64,000 nt of DNA from Neocallimastix lanati (nom. inval.). Taxonomy: Eukaryota; Neocallimastigomycota; Neocallimastigomycetes; Neocallimastigales; Neocallimastigaceae. Location of the stretch: assembly GCA_016946835.1 (NCBI GenBank), contig JACVTC010000176.1:207501-271500 (forward strand), given 5' to 3'. The notes below the pieces were generated by a model. The model made no database searches, was not told the DNA's origin, and worked only from the letters and a program-made list of their open reading frames with translations. The translations under genes and the position numbers were made by a program. Positions 1 to 12,574 of this stretch are shown here, one piece after another; position 1 is the stretch's first letter, and the number at the start of each line of letters is the position of its first letter.

Positions 1-3000
1 ACTTTTTCTTGCGGCTCTGACTACTGAGAATATTATATCTGGTCTTGTACATACAGCTAAATAGAGTAAGTTTCCTATGGCACTTCTATAACTTGTCTCA
101 TTGAAAGCTTTGCATCTATTTTTAATTTCATTTACAAGTTTTAAATTTCTTACTGGTTTAGTATTTGATAAATTGTATCTTTCAATTAATTCCTTTATAT
201 ATCCTTTTTGGTGTAGCATATATCCTTTCTTTTGTTTTTCGAATTTTATGCCGATTACGAAATCAACATCGCCTATACCTTTAATTTTATAAATATTTTT
301 TATCTGATCTTTCACATCTAATATTTCATTTTTCTTACCTATTATTAGAATGTCATCAACATACTGTTAATATACAAATAATTTCTTTGTTTTTATTTTC
401 TTTTATGTACACACAGGGTTCACTAATGAGCCTTTTAAAATTTATTTTTATTAATGTTTCATTTAATTTTTCGTTCCACTGGCGGCCTGCTTGTTTAAGT
501 CCATAAAAGTGCCTTCTTTAATTTCCAGAAGCTTTTGTTTTCCGATGAGTATCCTTCCGGTGGTTTCATATAAATTTCTATGTCTAGGTCAACATTTAAG
601 TAAGCTGCGTTGATGTCAATTTGAAATATATTTCAAAATTTCTTTGTAAAGCTAGGGCAACTATAATTCTAAGAGATTCTTGTTTTAATGTTGGTGAGAA
701 AGTGTTTGAATAATCAATACCAAAACGTTGTGAAAAACCTCTCGCAACTAACCTGGCTTTTCGTTTTGTTATATTTCCATTTTCATCACGTTTATATTTG
801 AATACCCATTTGCATGATATAAGGTTGGCCTTTTTGGGAATATTGTTTACTGTTTGAAAAAACATTTAAATTCTTCATATTGTTTATTTCTTCTTTTATT
901 GCATTCATCCATTCATCTTTATCTGGTAGGTTGAATATATCTTTATAATTTTATGGTTCATTAAAAATTTTTATTTATTGTCTTTTCTAATTTTGTTTTT
1001 TTTGATTGTGGTATTAACTGTATTATCTTCATTTTTTCTTTTATTTCTTCTATCATTATCATAGATTGTGAGAAAACTAGTTGATGGGGTTGATTCAGAG
1101 TTTGTTATGTTTTTATTTTTATCGTTATCATTGTGTTCTGTAATAGTTTGATCTGAATAAGTATTACTAACTTTATTGATTTTATTATTGAGTTCTATTG
1201 GTGAAAAGGTGATTCTATTGTATAAGTTGGAGTTATTGAAATTGTTAGTATTAAAATACTTAACCGCTCCCCCTAATTTCGGAAGAAGGAATAAAATTCG
1301 AAAAAGTATTAGGGATACGAGAGATAAGTTTAGAATCGGCAGGATTATCTTCGAAGAATTCTACAGATCTTGAGAGAATAATTTTGTTCGTTTCTAGATT
1401 AAAGATTTTATAAGCTGAGGAGAGAGGATGGTAGCCAAGGAAAATACCGGGAAGAGCATTATTATTCAAATTTGTTTCTGAAACATTTTGGTACGTAAAA
1501 GAAAACTTTGCAACCAAAAACCTCAAATTGTGAATAATCAACTTTTGATTTGAAAAGAACTTCAAAAGGAATTTTATTATTAATGCCTAAATGTGGGATT
1601 CTGTTATGTATATAATTTGCAGTGTCAACGGCGCATTCCCAAAATTGGTGACTAAGCCTTGCGTCATTTAAAAGAGCTTTGGCAGAAGAGATTAAAGTTC
1701 CATTAAACTTTTCAGCACGTCCATTTTGTTGAGAATTGTGAGGTACTGTAAATTGCTGATTGATTCCATGATTAATACAGAAAGATTTGAATCTGTTATT
1801 TTTAAATTCAGTACCATTGTCAGAACGTAAAAAAACAATAGATTTGTTGAACATATTAGTAATGGTTTTTGCCCAAACAAGAAATTTATCGAATACATCG
1901 TTTTTACTTTCGAGAAAGAATACCCAACCGAAACGAGAGAAATCATCAAGAATAGTTAAAAAATATTTATTTGCCGAAGAGAGATTCGTTGATAGGACCT
2001 ACTAAATCCATATGTACTAATTCGAAAGTAGACTTTGTTTTGTTTTCTGATTTTTTAAAACTGAAGTTTTTCATTTTTTTGAATTGGAACAAACGGGACA
2101 CTTTGATTTAATATTAATCTGAAGCAATTTATTTTTAATGTGATTAATATTAAAAGGTCCAAGGCGGCGATGCCAAAGGTTGATTTTGTCTTTTCTGGAG
2201 AGATTAGATAAACTGTATACTGAAAGGAAAGTTTATAATTTTATTAAAATTTATGGGGTAAGTAGAAAACCAAACTATAAAAATATTTTGTAGATTTGAC
2301 TTCAAAGTAGTTATTTTGTTGCTATGCTGATCATATATTGAAGCAAATGAATCGTTATTACGGAGAAAGAAAATAATTTTAAAATGTTCCTTTATAAGTG
2401 GATTAACAGAGATAATATTTTTTTCTAATAAGAGGAACATAATGTACGTTTCTTAAAGTAATTTTATTTCCATTAATAAATCCAATAAAGTCGCCGGAAA
2501 TGGTAGAATTAACAATACTTCCATTTGGAAGTATGATATTTTCCTTACAGTTACAGAGATTTGTAAGGTATATTAAAGAATTTGTCAAATGTAAGGAGGA
2601 ACCTGAATCTAAAATCCATGCTGTAAGGTCGTTATGGGAAGAAGATGTTATTTCATTAGTTACCTGAGAACTGGAATTATTTTTTATGACGCATCCTAAA
2701 AACGAGTAGTTTTCAGTATTGTAATCCTTTGATAAGGAGTTATTATTGTTGGTATCATTGATATTGTTTTCCAGTGAATTTAAATGCTTGTAGCTTTTGT
2801 GTTTGTATCCTTGTTTAATTGTTGAATGTTTGTGATATTTGTTATTATTTTTCGATTGACTTTTAAATTTCTTATTTTTTATTAAATTGAATCTGATGGG
2901 TTGAATTTTCTACACTCCTTGGCATAATATCCGAATTTGTTACATAGATAACATTTTCCATTTCTATATGTTCTTTTGCTTTGGGATGAAAAGTGCTTTT

Positions 3001-3825
3001 TATTTGTACTTGAATCTGAGGTAGTCAAAAAATATTTGTTTTGTGGATTCCTCAGATTTTAATGATTCTTTTAAATTGGAAAAAACGATATCGGGGATAA
3101 CATTCTTCTTCACGTATTCGCAGAGTTTTGTTCCAATCGTGTTTGTATTGGATTACGTTGATGAATCTTAAGTTTTCAGGGAGTGCTCTATTGAGTATTC
3201 CCGCTTTAGAACTATGTTCCATGTCGTGATCGGTGTTTTCGAGTTCATCGATCAAGTTCTGAAGAGTAGCTATGAATATATTTATATTTTGTTCTTCGTT
3301 ATATTTGAGAGAATTTAATTTCTTTTTGATTTCCATACATCTTCTCTCGTGACTAACGGTAAAGGATTTTTCTAGTGTCTTCCATGTTTCAATAGCGGTT
3401 TTTCCTTGACTTGCGATAATTTTCCTTGTTTCTTCACCTAGACTATTTATGATTATCCATTTTACCATAACGTCATTTTTAATATCCAGGAGGCTTGTTT
3501 CTTTGTCATATACCAGGCTTGTATCAAATTGGTCATTTAAGTAATCATCAGGATCATCTTTGATGTCTCTTCTCCTAAGTTTTTTTTACCTTTCTTGTTA
3601 AGGCATAACTTTCGAGGTTATTGATCATTAGTAGATAAAGAATATTAGTTCTCCAATCTGGGTAGTTTTCTGTAGTTAATTCAACTACCCGATTAAAATT
3701 TTCAGAATAAGTAAAATTGATTCCTTTTGGAGTTGGTTGTTCGTTTTCACTGACAAGGGTTGGTTGGTTTGATGTTTGACGTCTTCTCGTTTTGTTTTGA
3801 CTTCTTAGATGTTGTGATTTTTTTT
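1..3825 (-). pseudogene. Ty1/copia-type gag-pol, degraded and truncated by the window edge
   Basis: A copia-order polyprotein can be followed on the minus strand in several frames. At about 3540-3820 and 3052-3468 lies gag of the UBN2 type (TWKTLEKSF region). At 2911-2958 is a zinc knuckle whose His is replaced by Tyr (CYLCNKFGYYAKEC). The protease motif WILDSGSS lies near 2590-2625. Integrase occupies 1462-1854 (SDNGTEFKNN, then HNSQQNGRAEKFNG). RT begins at 596-865 (WVFKYKRDENGNITKRKARL). The catalytic YVDD is at 352-363, with an in-frame TAA just before it at 367-369. Near 1-110 is the RT C-terminal motif YRSAIGNLLYLAVCTRPDI. RNase H and the 3' LTR would lie left of the window. Many frame breaks, several at A/T runs, make it non-functional. 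The order protease-integrase-RT separates it from the gypsy elements further right. Confidence 0.9.
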
Positions 3826-4121
3826 TGAAAAAAATAATTTTATTACAAATATAATGAATATTATTAAGATATATTTGAAGAGCTGCAAAAAATTATTATT
3901 GAGCAATTCAAGGTTATACGAATAATATTATTATTTTCAGTATTGTGTTTAATCGATTTCAATATTATATTGTAATTTTTTTTTTTTTTTTGATATATAA
4001 TAATTATTTTAATTGGTTCAAAATAATTATTATTTTATTTTTTTTATTATTATTATTAAGTATTGGTTGAGGAGGAAATGAAAAATGAAGTTTAATATTT
4101 TTATTGGATAATTTATATTCA

Positions 4122-4321
4122 TTCATATTAATATATTGTTTATTCAAATTAGTTCCATGAATCCATGTATTGCCATTTCATTCAATATAATTTATAATAT
4201 AATTAGAATATTGGTTAATTTATAATTCTTACATATTAATATGTTGTTTATTTTAAATTAGTTCAGTGAATCTATGCATTGCCAATTTATTTAACATCAT
4301 GTATAATGAAATTAAAATATT
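4122..4321 (+). repeat. Imperfect tandem duplication, unit about 109 bp
   Basis: Two copies begin at about 4122 and 4231 with CATATTAATAT, run through TTAGTTC and TGAATC, reach ATTGCCA, and end in AGAATATT or AAAATATT. Spacing is about 109 bp and the copies differ at many bases, so the duplication is old. Confidence 0.7.
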
Positions 4322-4633
4322 TATTTATGTATTTAATAATATTCAGAACTATCTTTTAATAAACGCTGACCAATATTCAAAAATATGGATTAAACATAAA
4401 ATATAAATAAAAATATTTTCTAAATAGCAAAATTGAAATTGATAATATATATATAATTATTATTAAAATAATTTATATTTAAAAATTAATATTTTATTTG
4501 ATATTTTAATAAGACTTAAAGCATATTTGAAGAAAATATTAGCAATAATATTTTTAAAATAAATTAATGTTATCAATATTTGTTTTCTATCTATCCATAT
4601 TATTACATATTATTACAGAGATCCATTTCATTA

Positions 4634-4635
<2 letters not shown>

Positions 4636-4677
<42 letters not shown>
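4636..4677 (+). repeat. Poly(A) run of 42
   Basis: An uninterrupted run of 42 A followed by 8 T. Such runs recur across the window (for example near 48735-48790 and 54680-54724) and are typical of the intergenic DNA here. Confidence 0.95.
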
Positions 4678-4681
<4 letters not shown>

Positions 4682-4854
4682 TTTTAAAGATAAATTTAAT
4701 TTAATTTGAATCTATTACTATGAATAATTTAGAGTTATTCTAATACTAGACTAATTTATTGTATTAATTATTGTTTAATATTACTATTGAATAACTAGGC
4801 TTATTCTAATATTAAACTAAAAAAAATTTACTTACTACCACCGGGGCAACAAGA

Positions 4855-4867
4855 GGATTCTCCACCA
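4855..4867 (-). other. Primer-binding site, 13 nt
   Basis: On the minus strand it reads TGGTGGAGAATCC, directly downstream of an LTR whose terminal bases are at 4869. TGG pairs with a tRNA CCA end. The same 13 bases begin the primer-binding site of gypsy element B (30319-30336), after which the two diverge. The primer tRNA would end GGATTCTCC-A-CCA. I cannot name it from this window. Confidence 0.6.
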
Positions 4868-4868
4868 T

Positions 4869-5833
4869 TGATTTATACCTAATATTCTTAATCTACAAAA
4901 ATTAAATTTTGTAGAAGTGAATAAAAGGATAAATACTGAATAAAATAGAATTAAGAAATTTAAAAAAAATAAATATGTTTTATTATTAAACACAAAAATG
5001 TTTTATTAAAAAAATTTATTTTTATTTTAATATTAATCTTTATTTATTTAATAATTAATTTTGTTTAGATTAATAAAATAATTGTTAAAACTAATAAAAT
5101 AATAAAATGAAATATTTATTATTTATACTAATTTATTTTAAATTTTAATAATAAAATTGATTATTAATAACTAATAAAATATATAATAATTTATCAAAAT
5201 AATTAATAATCATAAAAATTGATTATTAAAACTAATAAAATATCTATAATAATTTATTAAATAATTAATAATAAAGAATAATTTATAAGAAATATTTACA
5301 TGTTTTTATATTTTTCTTTGATTTTAAACTATTTACATTAAAAATAATAAAATTAATAAAAGAGAAATAAAGAATAATTTATTATTAAATTAAACAATAT
5401 TTACAATTAAAATATTAATAAAGATGAGTTTTAAAATGTTATTTTAATTACAATTTGTTTATAAAGGTTGAGTTATAAAATAAATAAAATAATCATTATT
5501 TTAAATAAAAGTAACTTAAAAATTATTTAACTATTTAATTTTAATTTTGAGATGTTTATAAGTTTGTTTATTTGTTATTTATAATTAAATTTGTTTATTA
5601 TTTTGTTTATTTGTAGTCTTAGAAAAATATTATTTATTAATTTATTTTAGTTTTTAATTAAAATTATTAATGATTAATTAATTTATTATTATTTTATTTT
5701 AATTATTTTTATTTAATTAAATTTTCTTAAATATGGATTTAATTTTTTTTAGAATGGATTAATTTTTGGGTTAAGTTAGACAAGAATTTGTTCTTTATTA
5801 TTTATTTTAATTTAATAATTTTGTTATTTATCA
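4869..5833 (-). mobile_element. LTR, probable 5' LTR of the copia element (LTR H)
   Basis: The left end is TGATTTATAC, abutting the primer-binding site after 1 nt, and the right end is TTATTTATCA. Together they give TGAT...ATCA termini and about 965 bp. The reverse complement of its right end (TGATAAATAACAAAATTA) matches the start of solo LTR O at 19671, so H and O look like one family in opposite orientations. The sequence just right of it (AAAAATAGTG) resembles the tRNA-proximal target of the later stack (ACAAATAGCG). The left flank is outside the window, so no duplication can be tested. It could instead belong to a separate truncated gypsy element. Confidence 0.55.
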
Positions 5834-6393
5834 AAAAATAGTGTAACAGATACATGGTAACTTCAAGCCTATCCAATGATAGTTCTTTGGTTACGTAACG
5901 TATCTCTAAACAGCTAGCAATTTCGGCTAATCAAATAAAATCTTTTGTTAATTTCGTACATTAAATTTTATTATTTAATAATTAATTATATAGTTAAATA
6001 CTTAATTAAATATATTTTATTTAGTGATTAGTAAACTAAGTTAAATTAAATTATTTACCAATCATAATATTATTGACATGTATAAATAATAATTGAACTT
6101 GTAACTGTAACGCATAGCGTTACTATTAACGTAAATTGTTATTATAAATATTAATATTAATAAATAAAATATAATTATTAAATAAAATATATTACTCAGT
6201 GTAAGCCCAGTAACTGATAACAAATAGAGTTATAAAGTGCTGCGCTATATTCTAGTGTAAATAAGAAATAATAGTTATAGAATTAATTAATTAGTGTTTA
6301 TTATTAACAACTCGAATAGAGAGGTGTTAAGTTATCTTAGCCTTTAGATTTAGTTATTATTCGTTATTTTAGTTAATAATAAACTTACCTTTT
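5834..6393. other. Unassigned AT-rich stretch with short inverted repeats
   Basis: No open frame. It contains nested inverted repeats at 5848-5905 (AGATAC with GTATCT, GTAAC with GTTAC, TATC with GATA) and a 7-bp palindrome GTAACGC-ATA-GCGTTAC at 6107-6123. Decayed LTR ends or a dead tRNA-like gene are possible. I could not assign either. Confidence 0.4.
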
Positions 6394-6397
6394 ACAA

Positions 6398-6871
6398 TGT
6401 AAGAAATTACTTATAAAATTAATTATAAATAATTTCTTAACTACAAATTAACATTAATTATTGCTAATTAACATTAATTTGAGAAAATAAAATTAAATAT
6501 AATTAAATAAATATAAAATAATATAAATAAATAATTATACTTAACTTAATATAAAAGAGAGTTTATTATAGAAAGTTTATAATAAACAATAACACAAAAG
6601 GAATAAAAGACACAAATATTTATAAAATATGTTTTATTAAAAAGGATTTTGTTTATTAATTAATTATTTTATTTGAATTATTATTTATTATAAAAATTCT
6701 AAAATAATAACTCTTGATTTCTTGAAGAGAACTCAAGAGAATCAAATATATATAAATTAATAATTAAATATTATTGGTTAAAATAAATACAATAATTTAA
6801 TGTATTAAATTAATGTATTAAATAAGAAAGATAGATAAATTTTATAATAAATTTATCTAAGTTTCTTAAAT
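6398..6871. mobile_element. Solo LTR L
   Basis: Starts TGTAAGAAAT and ends TTTCTTAAAT, an imperfect terminal inverted repeat. It is flanked by ACAA at 6394-6397 and ACAA at 6872-6875. Length is 474 bp. An internal segment around 6540-6600 (TACTTAACTT, GAGTTTATTATA) matches LTR J around 7850-7875, so L and J belong to one family in the same orientation. It is the leftmost member of the stack that I can bound on both sides. Confidence 0.65.
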
Positions 6872-6875
6872 ACAA

Positions 6876-7297
6876 TGATACAAGATTTTTAACTTGTATA
6901 GGGATCAGGGTGTAATCTTATGCGTAAACACTTAATAAATTCTATAAGAATAATTATACTTTAACAATAATAATTCACACAATAATTTAAATATGTCAAT
7001 CTTTTATTATTATTATTCTTTATTTAATTTAAGTACAACCAATTATGCAATTATTATTCTATTATAATCTATATAATAATATTAATTACTCCTCTAATTC
7101 AATATTATTATATAATTATCTCTAGAATATTTTATACATATCTCTTTCTTAAATTAACTAACTAACTAACTAACTGTTTATTTATATTCTTTTAATATTA
7201 TACTAAACATAAAATAAACTATTTAACTTTAACAACTATATTATTTTTACTATCAACAATTTTACTAATTTTAACTATTTATTAATATTTCGTATCA
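6876..7297. mobile_element. Solo LTR K
   Basis: Starts TGATACAAGA and ends ATTTCGTATCA, giving TGATAC...GTATCA terminal inverted repeats, 422 bp. It is flanked by ACAA on both sides (6872-6875, 7298-7301). The ACAA on each side is shared with the neighbouring LTRs L and I. Confidence 0.8.
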
Positions 7298-7301
7298 ACA
7301 A

Positions 7302-7776
7302 TGGTACTTGTTATTGTACCTTGGGCTTTTTTTGACACTACTCTAGTTAAGATAAATTATTCTAAATTGAATAAACACATAAATTAATAACTTTTATTTA
7401 TTTATTATTAAAATATTTTTTTTTTATTATTATTTTATTAATATTTTTTTTTATTTATTATATTACTTAATTATACATTATTTTAATTACTACATTTTTA
7501 TTATAATCTAACTAACTATATATTTTTATTTCTTATTATATCTCCATTCTACACTACATTTTTTTATATTTTTGTCCTATTTATATTTTTTTTTTCTTTT
7601 CTTTCTGATCTCTCTCTCCCCCCTTATAATTATTTTCTTATTTACATCTTTTTATATTCTTTTTTATCTAATTTAAGGTTATAATTGTTTATTTCTTAAA
7701 AATTTAAATATTTAATCTTATAACTTTATTCTCAAATTTATTGCTTATTTCATAGTTATCAGGGCGTCCCGTACCA
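7302..7776. mobile_element. Solo LTR I
   Basis: Starts TGGTACTTGT and ends CGTCCCGTACCA, giving TGGTAC...GTACCA terminal inverted repeats, 475 bp. ACAA stands at 7298-7301 and again at 7777-7780. Confidence 0.8.
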
Positions 7777-7780
7777 ACAA

Positions 7781-8325
7781 TGTAATAATCTATTTATAAT
7801 ATACTAACTATAACTAGATTATTAATATTTAAGATATAAAAATTTATACTTAACTTTATATAGAGTTTATTATAAACACTAAATATTGATATAAACAAAA
7901 AGACTTTATTTCTTTTAATTTATTATATAGCATTATATAATAATAACTCTAATTTCTTTAATCAAAGAAATTTGAGTTCTTTTATACTTTTTTATTTATA
8001 ATTATTTTAATAGATGAAATTATTAAATAGATGTAATTATTAAATAGATGTAATTATTAAATAAATAAAATAGATAAGATAAAGTTAACAAATCAAATAA
8101 AGGTATCTAATCTTAACAAATTGATATTCAGGAAAAGATTAGTAGAAAAACCTGAATAACTTCGATTAATATTCTAATATATTAATCATCGTATTAATTA
8201 ATAAAAACCCAATCTTAATAATATTGGGGAAAAAATTAATTAACCGATTGCTAAAATCTTATAAATTATCAACTAATTGAAATAATAAAATATAAATAAT
8301 ATTTTTAAGTAATTAATACATTACA
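7781..8325. mobile_element. Solo LTR J
   Basis: Starts TGTAATAATC and ends ATACATTACA, giving TGTAAT...ATTACA terminal inverted repeats, 545 bp. ACAA stands at 7777-7780 and at 8326-8329. It is the same family as LTR L. Confidence 0.75.
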
Positions 8326-8330
8326 ACAAA

Positions 8331-9007
8331 TTTGTTTACATTATTTTTCAATATATTAATTTGGATAAATTAATATATTTTTTACATGTTAATAAATATT
8401 GAAATATAAATGAAATATAAATTAATTAAATAAGAAGATAGATCATTTTATAAGAAATAAATCTATATTCTTACAAACAAATGTTGAGGTTCATATTAGA
8501 AAAGGAGTGTGAACATTAAATAAATAGATAAATTAACTAATTACTAAATTACACTAAAAGAATTTATTATTACACATTATAAATTTTATTTAAAGATTAT
8601 TAAAAATATTTTTTATTTATAAACTATATAATTATTTTATTGTTAAAAATAACTTTATTAATATTAATATTTATTTTAATAACAATATGGGAAACCTTTC
8701 AATTATTATTCCTATTTCATTATCACTACTATTTTTACTATTTCTTTCCTCAGAAAGGCCCCCTTCATAAAATAATATGGATAATACATATTTTATATTA
8801 TTTAGTTACATTATTAAATCCAATCATTTAATTAATAAATTACATAAATTTAATATTTAAAATAATAAAATATAATTAATATATAAAAAAAATTATTATA
8901 TAGAATATAAAAAAATTATTAATAGTAAAGAATATAATAATATATTTTTATATAATAAATTATTAAAAATTTAATTAAAAATATCATTATTATTCTATTC
9001 TTTATCA
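8331..9007. mobile_element. Probable solo LTR M
   Basis: Bounded by CAAA at 8327-8330 and CAAA at 9008-9011, ending TTCTTTATCA. The left end reads TTTGTTTACA instead of TG, so it may be mutated or slightly truncated. Its right end resembles that of G (ATTCTTTATCA). It is called from its place in the stack and its flanks, not from homology. Confidence 0.5.
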
Positions 9008-9011
9008 CAAA

Positions 9012-10350
9012 TGATACGGGCTGGGGTTGAAACACTAAGATATTCAAAACAAAAAAAAAATAAATATTAACACATAACTATAAAAATAAGTTTGGAAACA
9101 AGAAAAAAAAAAATTAAATTTTAAAATATTCTTTATTTAAATTTAAAATTAAAATTATTTGTTCTAAGTATTAAAAAGAAAGAAATATATTCTTCTTTTT
9201 ATACTTTTATTTTAATACATTTTATTTATTATTAATATATTCTTTATAAAAAAAACTATTATAACTATTTTATTTTAATTTTTAACTATTATTTTAAATT
9301 ATTTTTTTTAAAAAAAAAATAACATTTATTAAATTAAAATATAAAAAATTAATTTAGAGATTGTATCACGAAGGGCATTCCGGGCGGTAGCTTCTTCTTG
9401 ATATTGTTATTCAGAGAGAGAATTATACAGAATTGATATTTTCTGTATTTTAGATCATTTTTTTATTATTGAAATTCTGTATTTTAGTTCATTTTTATTT
9501 TTAATAAAGATTTAATTTATTTTTGATTTTTGATTTATTTTTAGTTTATTTCAAAGGTTTAGAAAATATTATACAGAAACTTATAATTCTGTATTTTATA
9601 TCAAATATTTATTGAAATAGGTTTTTATTATTCTTAATATAAAAATAAGAATTAATAATGATTTAAATATTATATAATTTTTAATAAGAATATTTAATAA
9701 TAATTTTTATTATATTTAATATTAATAAAAGAATTTTATAAGAATATTTAATAATAATTTTTATTATATTTGATATTAATAAAAGATTTTTATTAGAATA
9801 TTTAATAATAATTTTTATTATATTTGATATTAATAAAAGAATTTTATAAGAATATTTAATAATAATTTTTATTATAAAAGATTTTAATAAGAATATTTAA
9901 TAATAATTTTTATTATATTTGATATTAATAAAAGATTTTAATAAGAATATTTAATAATAATTTTTATTATATTTGATATTAATAAAAGATTTTAATAAGA
10001 ATATTTAATAATAATTTTTATTATATTTAATATTAATAAAAGATTTTTATAAGAATATTTAATAATAATTTTTATTATATTTAATATTAATAAAAGAATT
10101 TTATAAGAATATTTAATAATAATTTTTATTATATTTAATATTAATAAAGGAAATTTATAAGAATATTTAATAATAATTTTTATTATATTTAATATTAATA
10201 AAAGAAATTTATAAGAATATTTAATAATAATTTTTATTATATTTGATATTAATAAAAGATTTTAATAAGAATATTTAATAATAATTTTATTTTATTATTA
10301 TTAAGAGTATTTAATAGGAAATACAAGGTATTTAGTGACACCCCGTATCA
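9012..10350. mobile_element. Solo LTR E1, with an internal minisatellite
   Basis: Starts TGATACGGGCTGGGG and ends CACCCCGTATCA, 1339 bp, with TGATACGGG...CCCGTATCA terminal inverted repeats. It is flanked by CAAA at 9008-9011 and 10351-10354. It is a close copy of E2 (18163-19665) in the same orientation, but the different flanking 4-mers show independent insertions. The segment 9630-10300 is a tandem array of a roughly 60-bp AT unit (core GAATATTTAATAATAATTTT). Confidence 0.85.
9630..10300 (+). repeat. Minisatellite inside LTR E1, unit about 60 bp
   Basis: Repeated core AAGAATATTTAATAATAATT, then TTATTATATTT (G/A)ATATTAATAAAAGA, with variable short linkers. About eleven copies are present. 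The homologous array in E2 (about 18835-19610) has a different number and order of units. Confidence 0.85.
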
Positions 10351-10354
10351 CAAA

Positions 10355-10818
10355 TGATACGATATTTTATTTATGTATCTAAATTAATATTTATTTATGG
10401 GCAATGACAATAAGGAATTATGACAAAATAATATATTCTAATATTAAATAGAAATAACACATACAATAATACAAAATAAAGTAATAAATATATCTTTTTA
10501 ATGTTCTCTTTATTATTAATTATTAATTATTACATCAATTATTATTATTATTACTCTTTTATATAAATATTATAATTAATTATCTCAAATATATATAATA
10601 TCTCTTTTAACTATACTAAAATAAAATATAAAAATAGCTATTTATGTGAATTAATTTATAATAAGTATAAATTTATAAATAAAAGAATTCTCCGTTTAAT
10701 AATTATTATTCTAAAATTATATATATTATTCTAAAATTATTATTGACCAATAATATTTAAGTATTTCTTTAACCTAAAGAATCTACCTAAATACCATTTT
10801 TATAGTGGTCACGTATCA
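10355..10818. mobile_element. Solo LTR F
   Basis: Starts TGATACGATATTTTAT and ends GGTCACGTATCA, 464 bp, flanked by CAAA at 10351-10354 and 10819-10822. The first 100 bp resemble the LTR of element B (TGATACGATAT, then a GGGC...GGAATT block and ATATTCTAATA), so it is a diverged relative in the same orientation. Confidence 0.8.
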
Positions 10819-10822
10819 CAAA

Positions 10823-11439
10823 TGGTTTGGTTCGGGGTTTTTATAAAAATTATTCAAAAATTATAAATAAAATTAAAACAATAATAAAAATAAAAATAAA
10901 AGATTAATATAAACAAAAAAAAATAAATAAACAATATAACTTTTTAAAATTTGATTTTTATAATTCTTTTATTAAATTTTTTTTATTTAAAAATTATAAT
11001 GTTAGAATTACAATATAAAAAAAAATACAATTTTTTTACTGTTATTTATATTTTTTTCTTAAAATAATAGAAATGGTAAAGCCATTTCTTTGTATAATAA
11101 AAATTAATTATTATTAATAATTTTTATATTATTTTTTTTTTATTGTTAATATAATTATTATTTACTTATAATAAATAATGCTTATATATTAATCTATTAC
11201 TAATTATTTATTACTAATCTACTTAATTATATATTTTAAAAGACAATTTTTTTATTTTACAGAAATTAATTCTGTGGTTTAGTAATATTTATTTAATCCT
11301 AAAGTTTAATTTTACTAAGTTTAGAAAAATAATATTATTTGAATTGTTAATATAAAATTTATAATCATTTCATCAAATTTATAATATAATATTTATAATA
11401 AAACATATAATAATAATATAACTATTTTCTTTTATGTTT

Positions 11440-11475
<36 letters not shown>

Positions 11476-11857
11476 TAGTAATCATTAATACAATTTTTAA
11501 TCTGGAATTTTCCAAAGAAATAATTAATATTGATAAGTTTAATATTAATAAAAGAATTATTGATAAGATTTTGATAAACTATTAAGAAAATTGATAAAAT
11601 AAACTATATAATATTGATAAGGATTTTAATAATAATAAAATATAGATAAGAATAATAAAAGTAGTATAGATAAGGAATTAATATTAAATACACTTTTTTA
11701 AATAGTATAATTTAATTTGTACTAATTAGGAATATAGATGAATTTATTAGAATAGAGAAAGTTACAAAAGAATAAAGAATCAAATAATTTATTTAAGGGT
11801 TAAATAAATCATTTAAGATGAATAACCAAAAGAACATTATTTGGGCATTCTTTATCA
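10823..11857. mobile_element. Probable solo LTR G
   Basis: Starts TGGTTTGGTTCGG and ends GCATTCTTTATCA, about 1035 bp. The left flank is CAAA (10819-10822). The right flank becomes CAAA once the later insertions A, E2, O, D and B are subtracted down to one copy of each target duplication. The termini are not clearly inverted repeats, so G may be composite. A poly(T) run lies near 11442-11472. Confidence 0.5.
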
Positions 11858-11859
11858 CA

Positions 11860-12536
11860 TGTTGCAGGAATTTTAATAATTTAAATTTTTATTTTCAAAA
11901 ATAATATATTCTTAATAATTAAATTTTCTTTTTTATCTTTATTAACTCTTAAATTTTTTATTAAGTATTTTCTTTTTCTTTTATATATTTTTTACTAAAT
12001 GAATTTTATAATTATTTTAATTCTTATTAGAATAATTATTACATGTGATTTTAATAATATTTTTTAAAAGTTATTTTAATAATAAAAATATTAATACTAA
12101 TATAATATTATTTTTAATGACAAAATATTAATAATGATAAAATTAATAAATTTAACAATAAAATTATTGATAATATTTTCGATAATATAATTCTTAAAAC
12201 ATTTTAATATAAATAATAATTAAATATAATAATAAAACAATTTAATTAATATAAAATAATAATTATTTAATAATTAGTCATTAATCAATTTAATAAAATA
12301 ACAATTATTTAATAATTAGTCATTAATCAATTTAATAAAATAATAATTATTTAATAATTAGTCATTAATCAATTTTATAAAATAATTTATATAATTATTT
12401 TAAATTAAAAATAAAATTATGAAATTATAAAAATAGTTTAAATTAATTAACATATAAAGTTATTAAATTTAATTATAATTTCGAATTGTATAATTGAAAT
12501 CATTAGTTTATTGTATTTTTTTCTAGTTCCGTAACA
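11860..12536 (-). repeat. 3' LTR of element A
   Basis: 677 bp, TGTTGCAGG to TTCCGTAACA. Near 12250-12365 it has about three copies of a 41-bp unit containing TTTAATAATTAGTCATTAA. The right LTR has four. Confidence 0.92.
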
Positions 12537-12574
12537 TGACGCCCCCTTTTTAATTGGACTTCGTCCCAGAAGTT
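12537..12574 (-). other. Polypurine tract and hairpin of element A
   Basis: Minus-strand AAAAAGGGGGCG touches the LTR and should prime plus-strand DNA synthesis. The pol stop codon (12550-12552) lies within it. Just inside, 12558-12573 can form a hairpin ACTTC-GTCCCA-GAAGT. Similar hairpins sit at the same place in elements B and C. Confidence 0.7.

Larger units (their letters stand above)
3830..4854. other. AT-rich stretch between copia gag and the primer-binding site
   Basis: No coding potential seen. It would be the 5' leader of the copia element if the primer-binding site at 4855-4867 belongs to that element. About 1 kb is long for a copia leader, so part of it may be inserted sequence. 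It holds an imperfect tandem duplication (4122-4212 and 4231-4321) and a run of 42 A residues. Confidence 0.5.

Noticed and set aside
8640-8831. Possible 63-residue membrane protein
   Set aside because: It lies inside LTR M, is hydrophobic only because AT-rich DNA encodes Ile, Leu and Phe, and has no homology cue.
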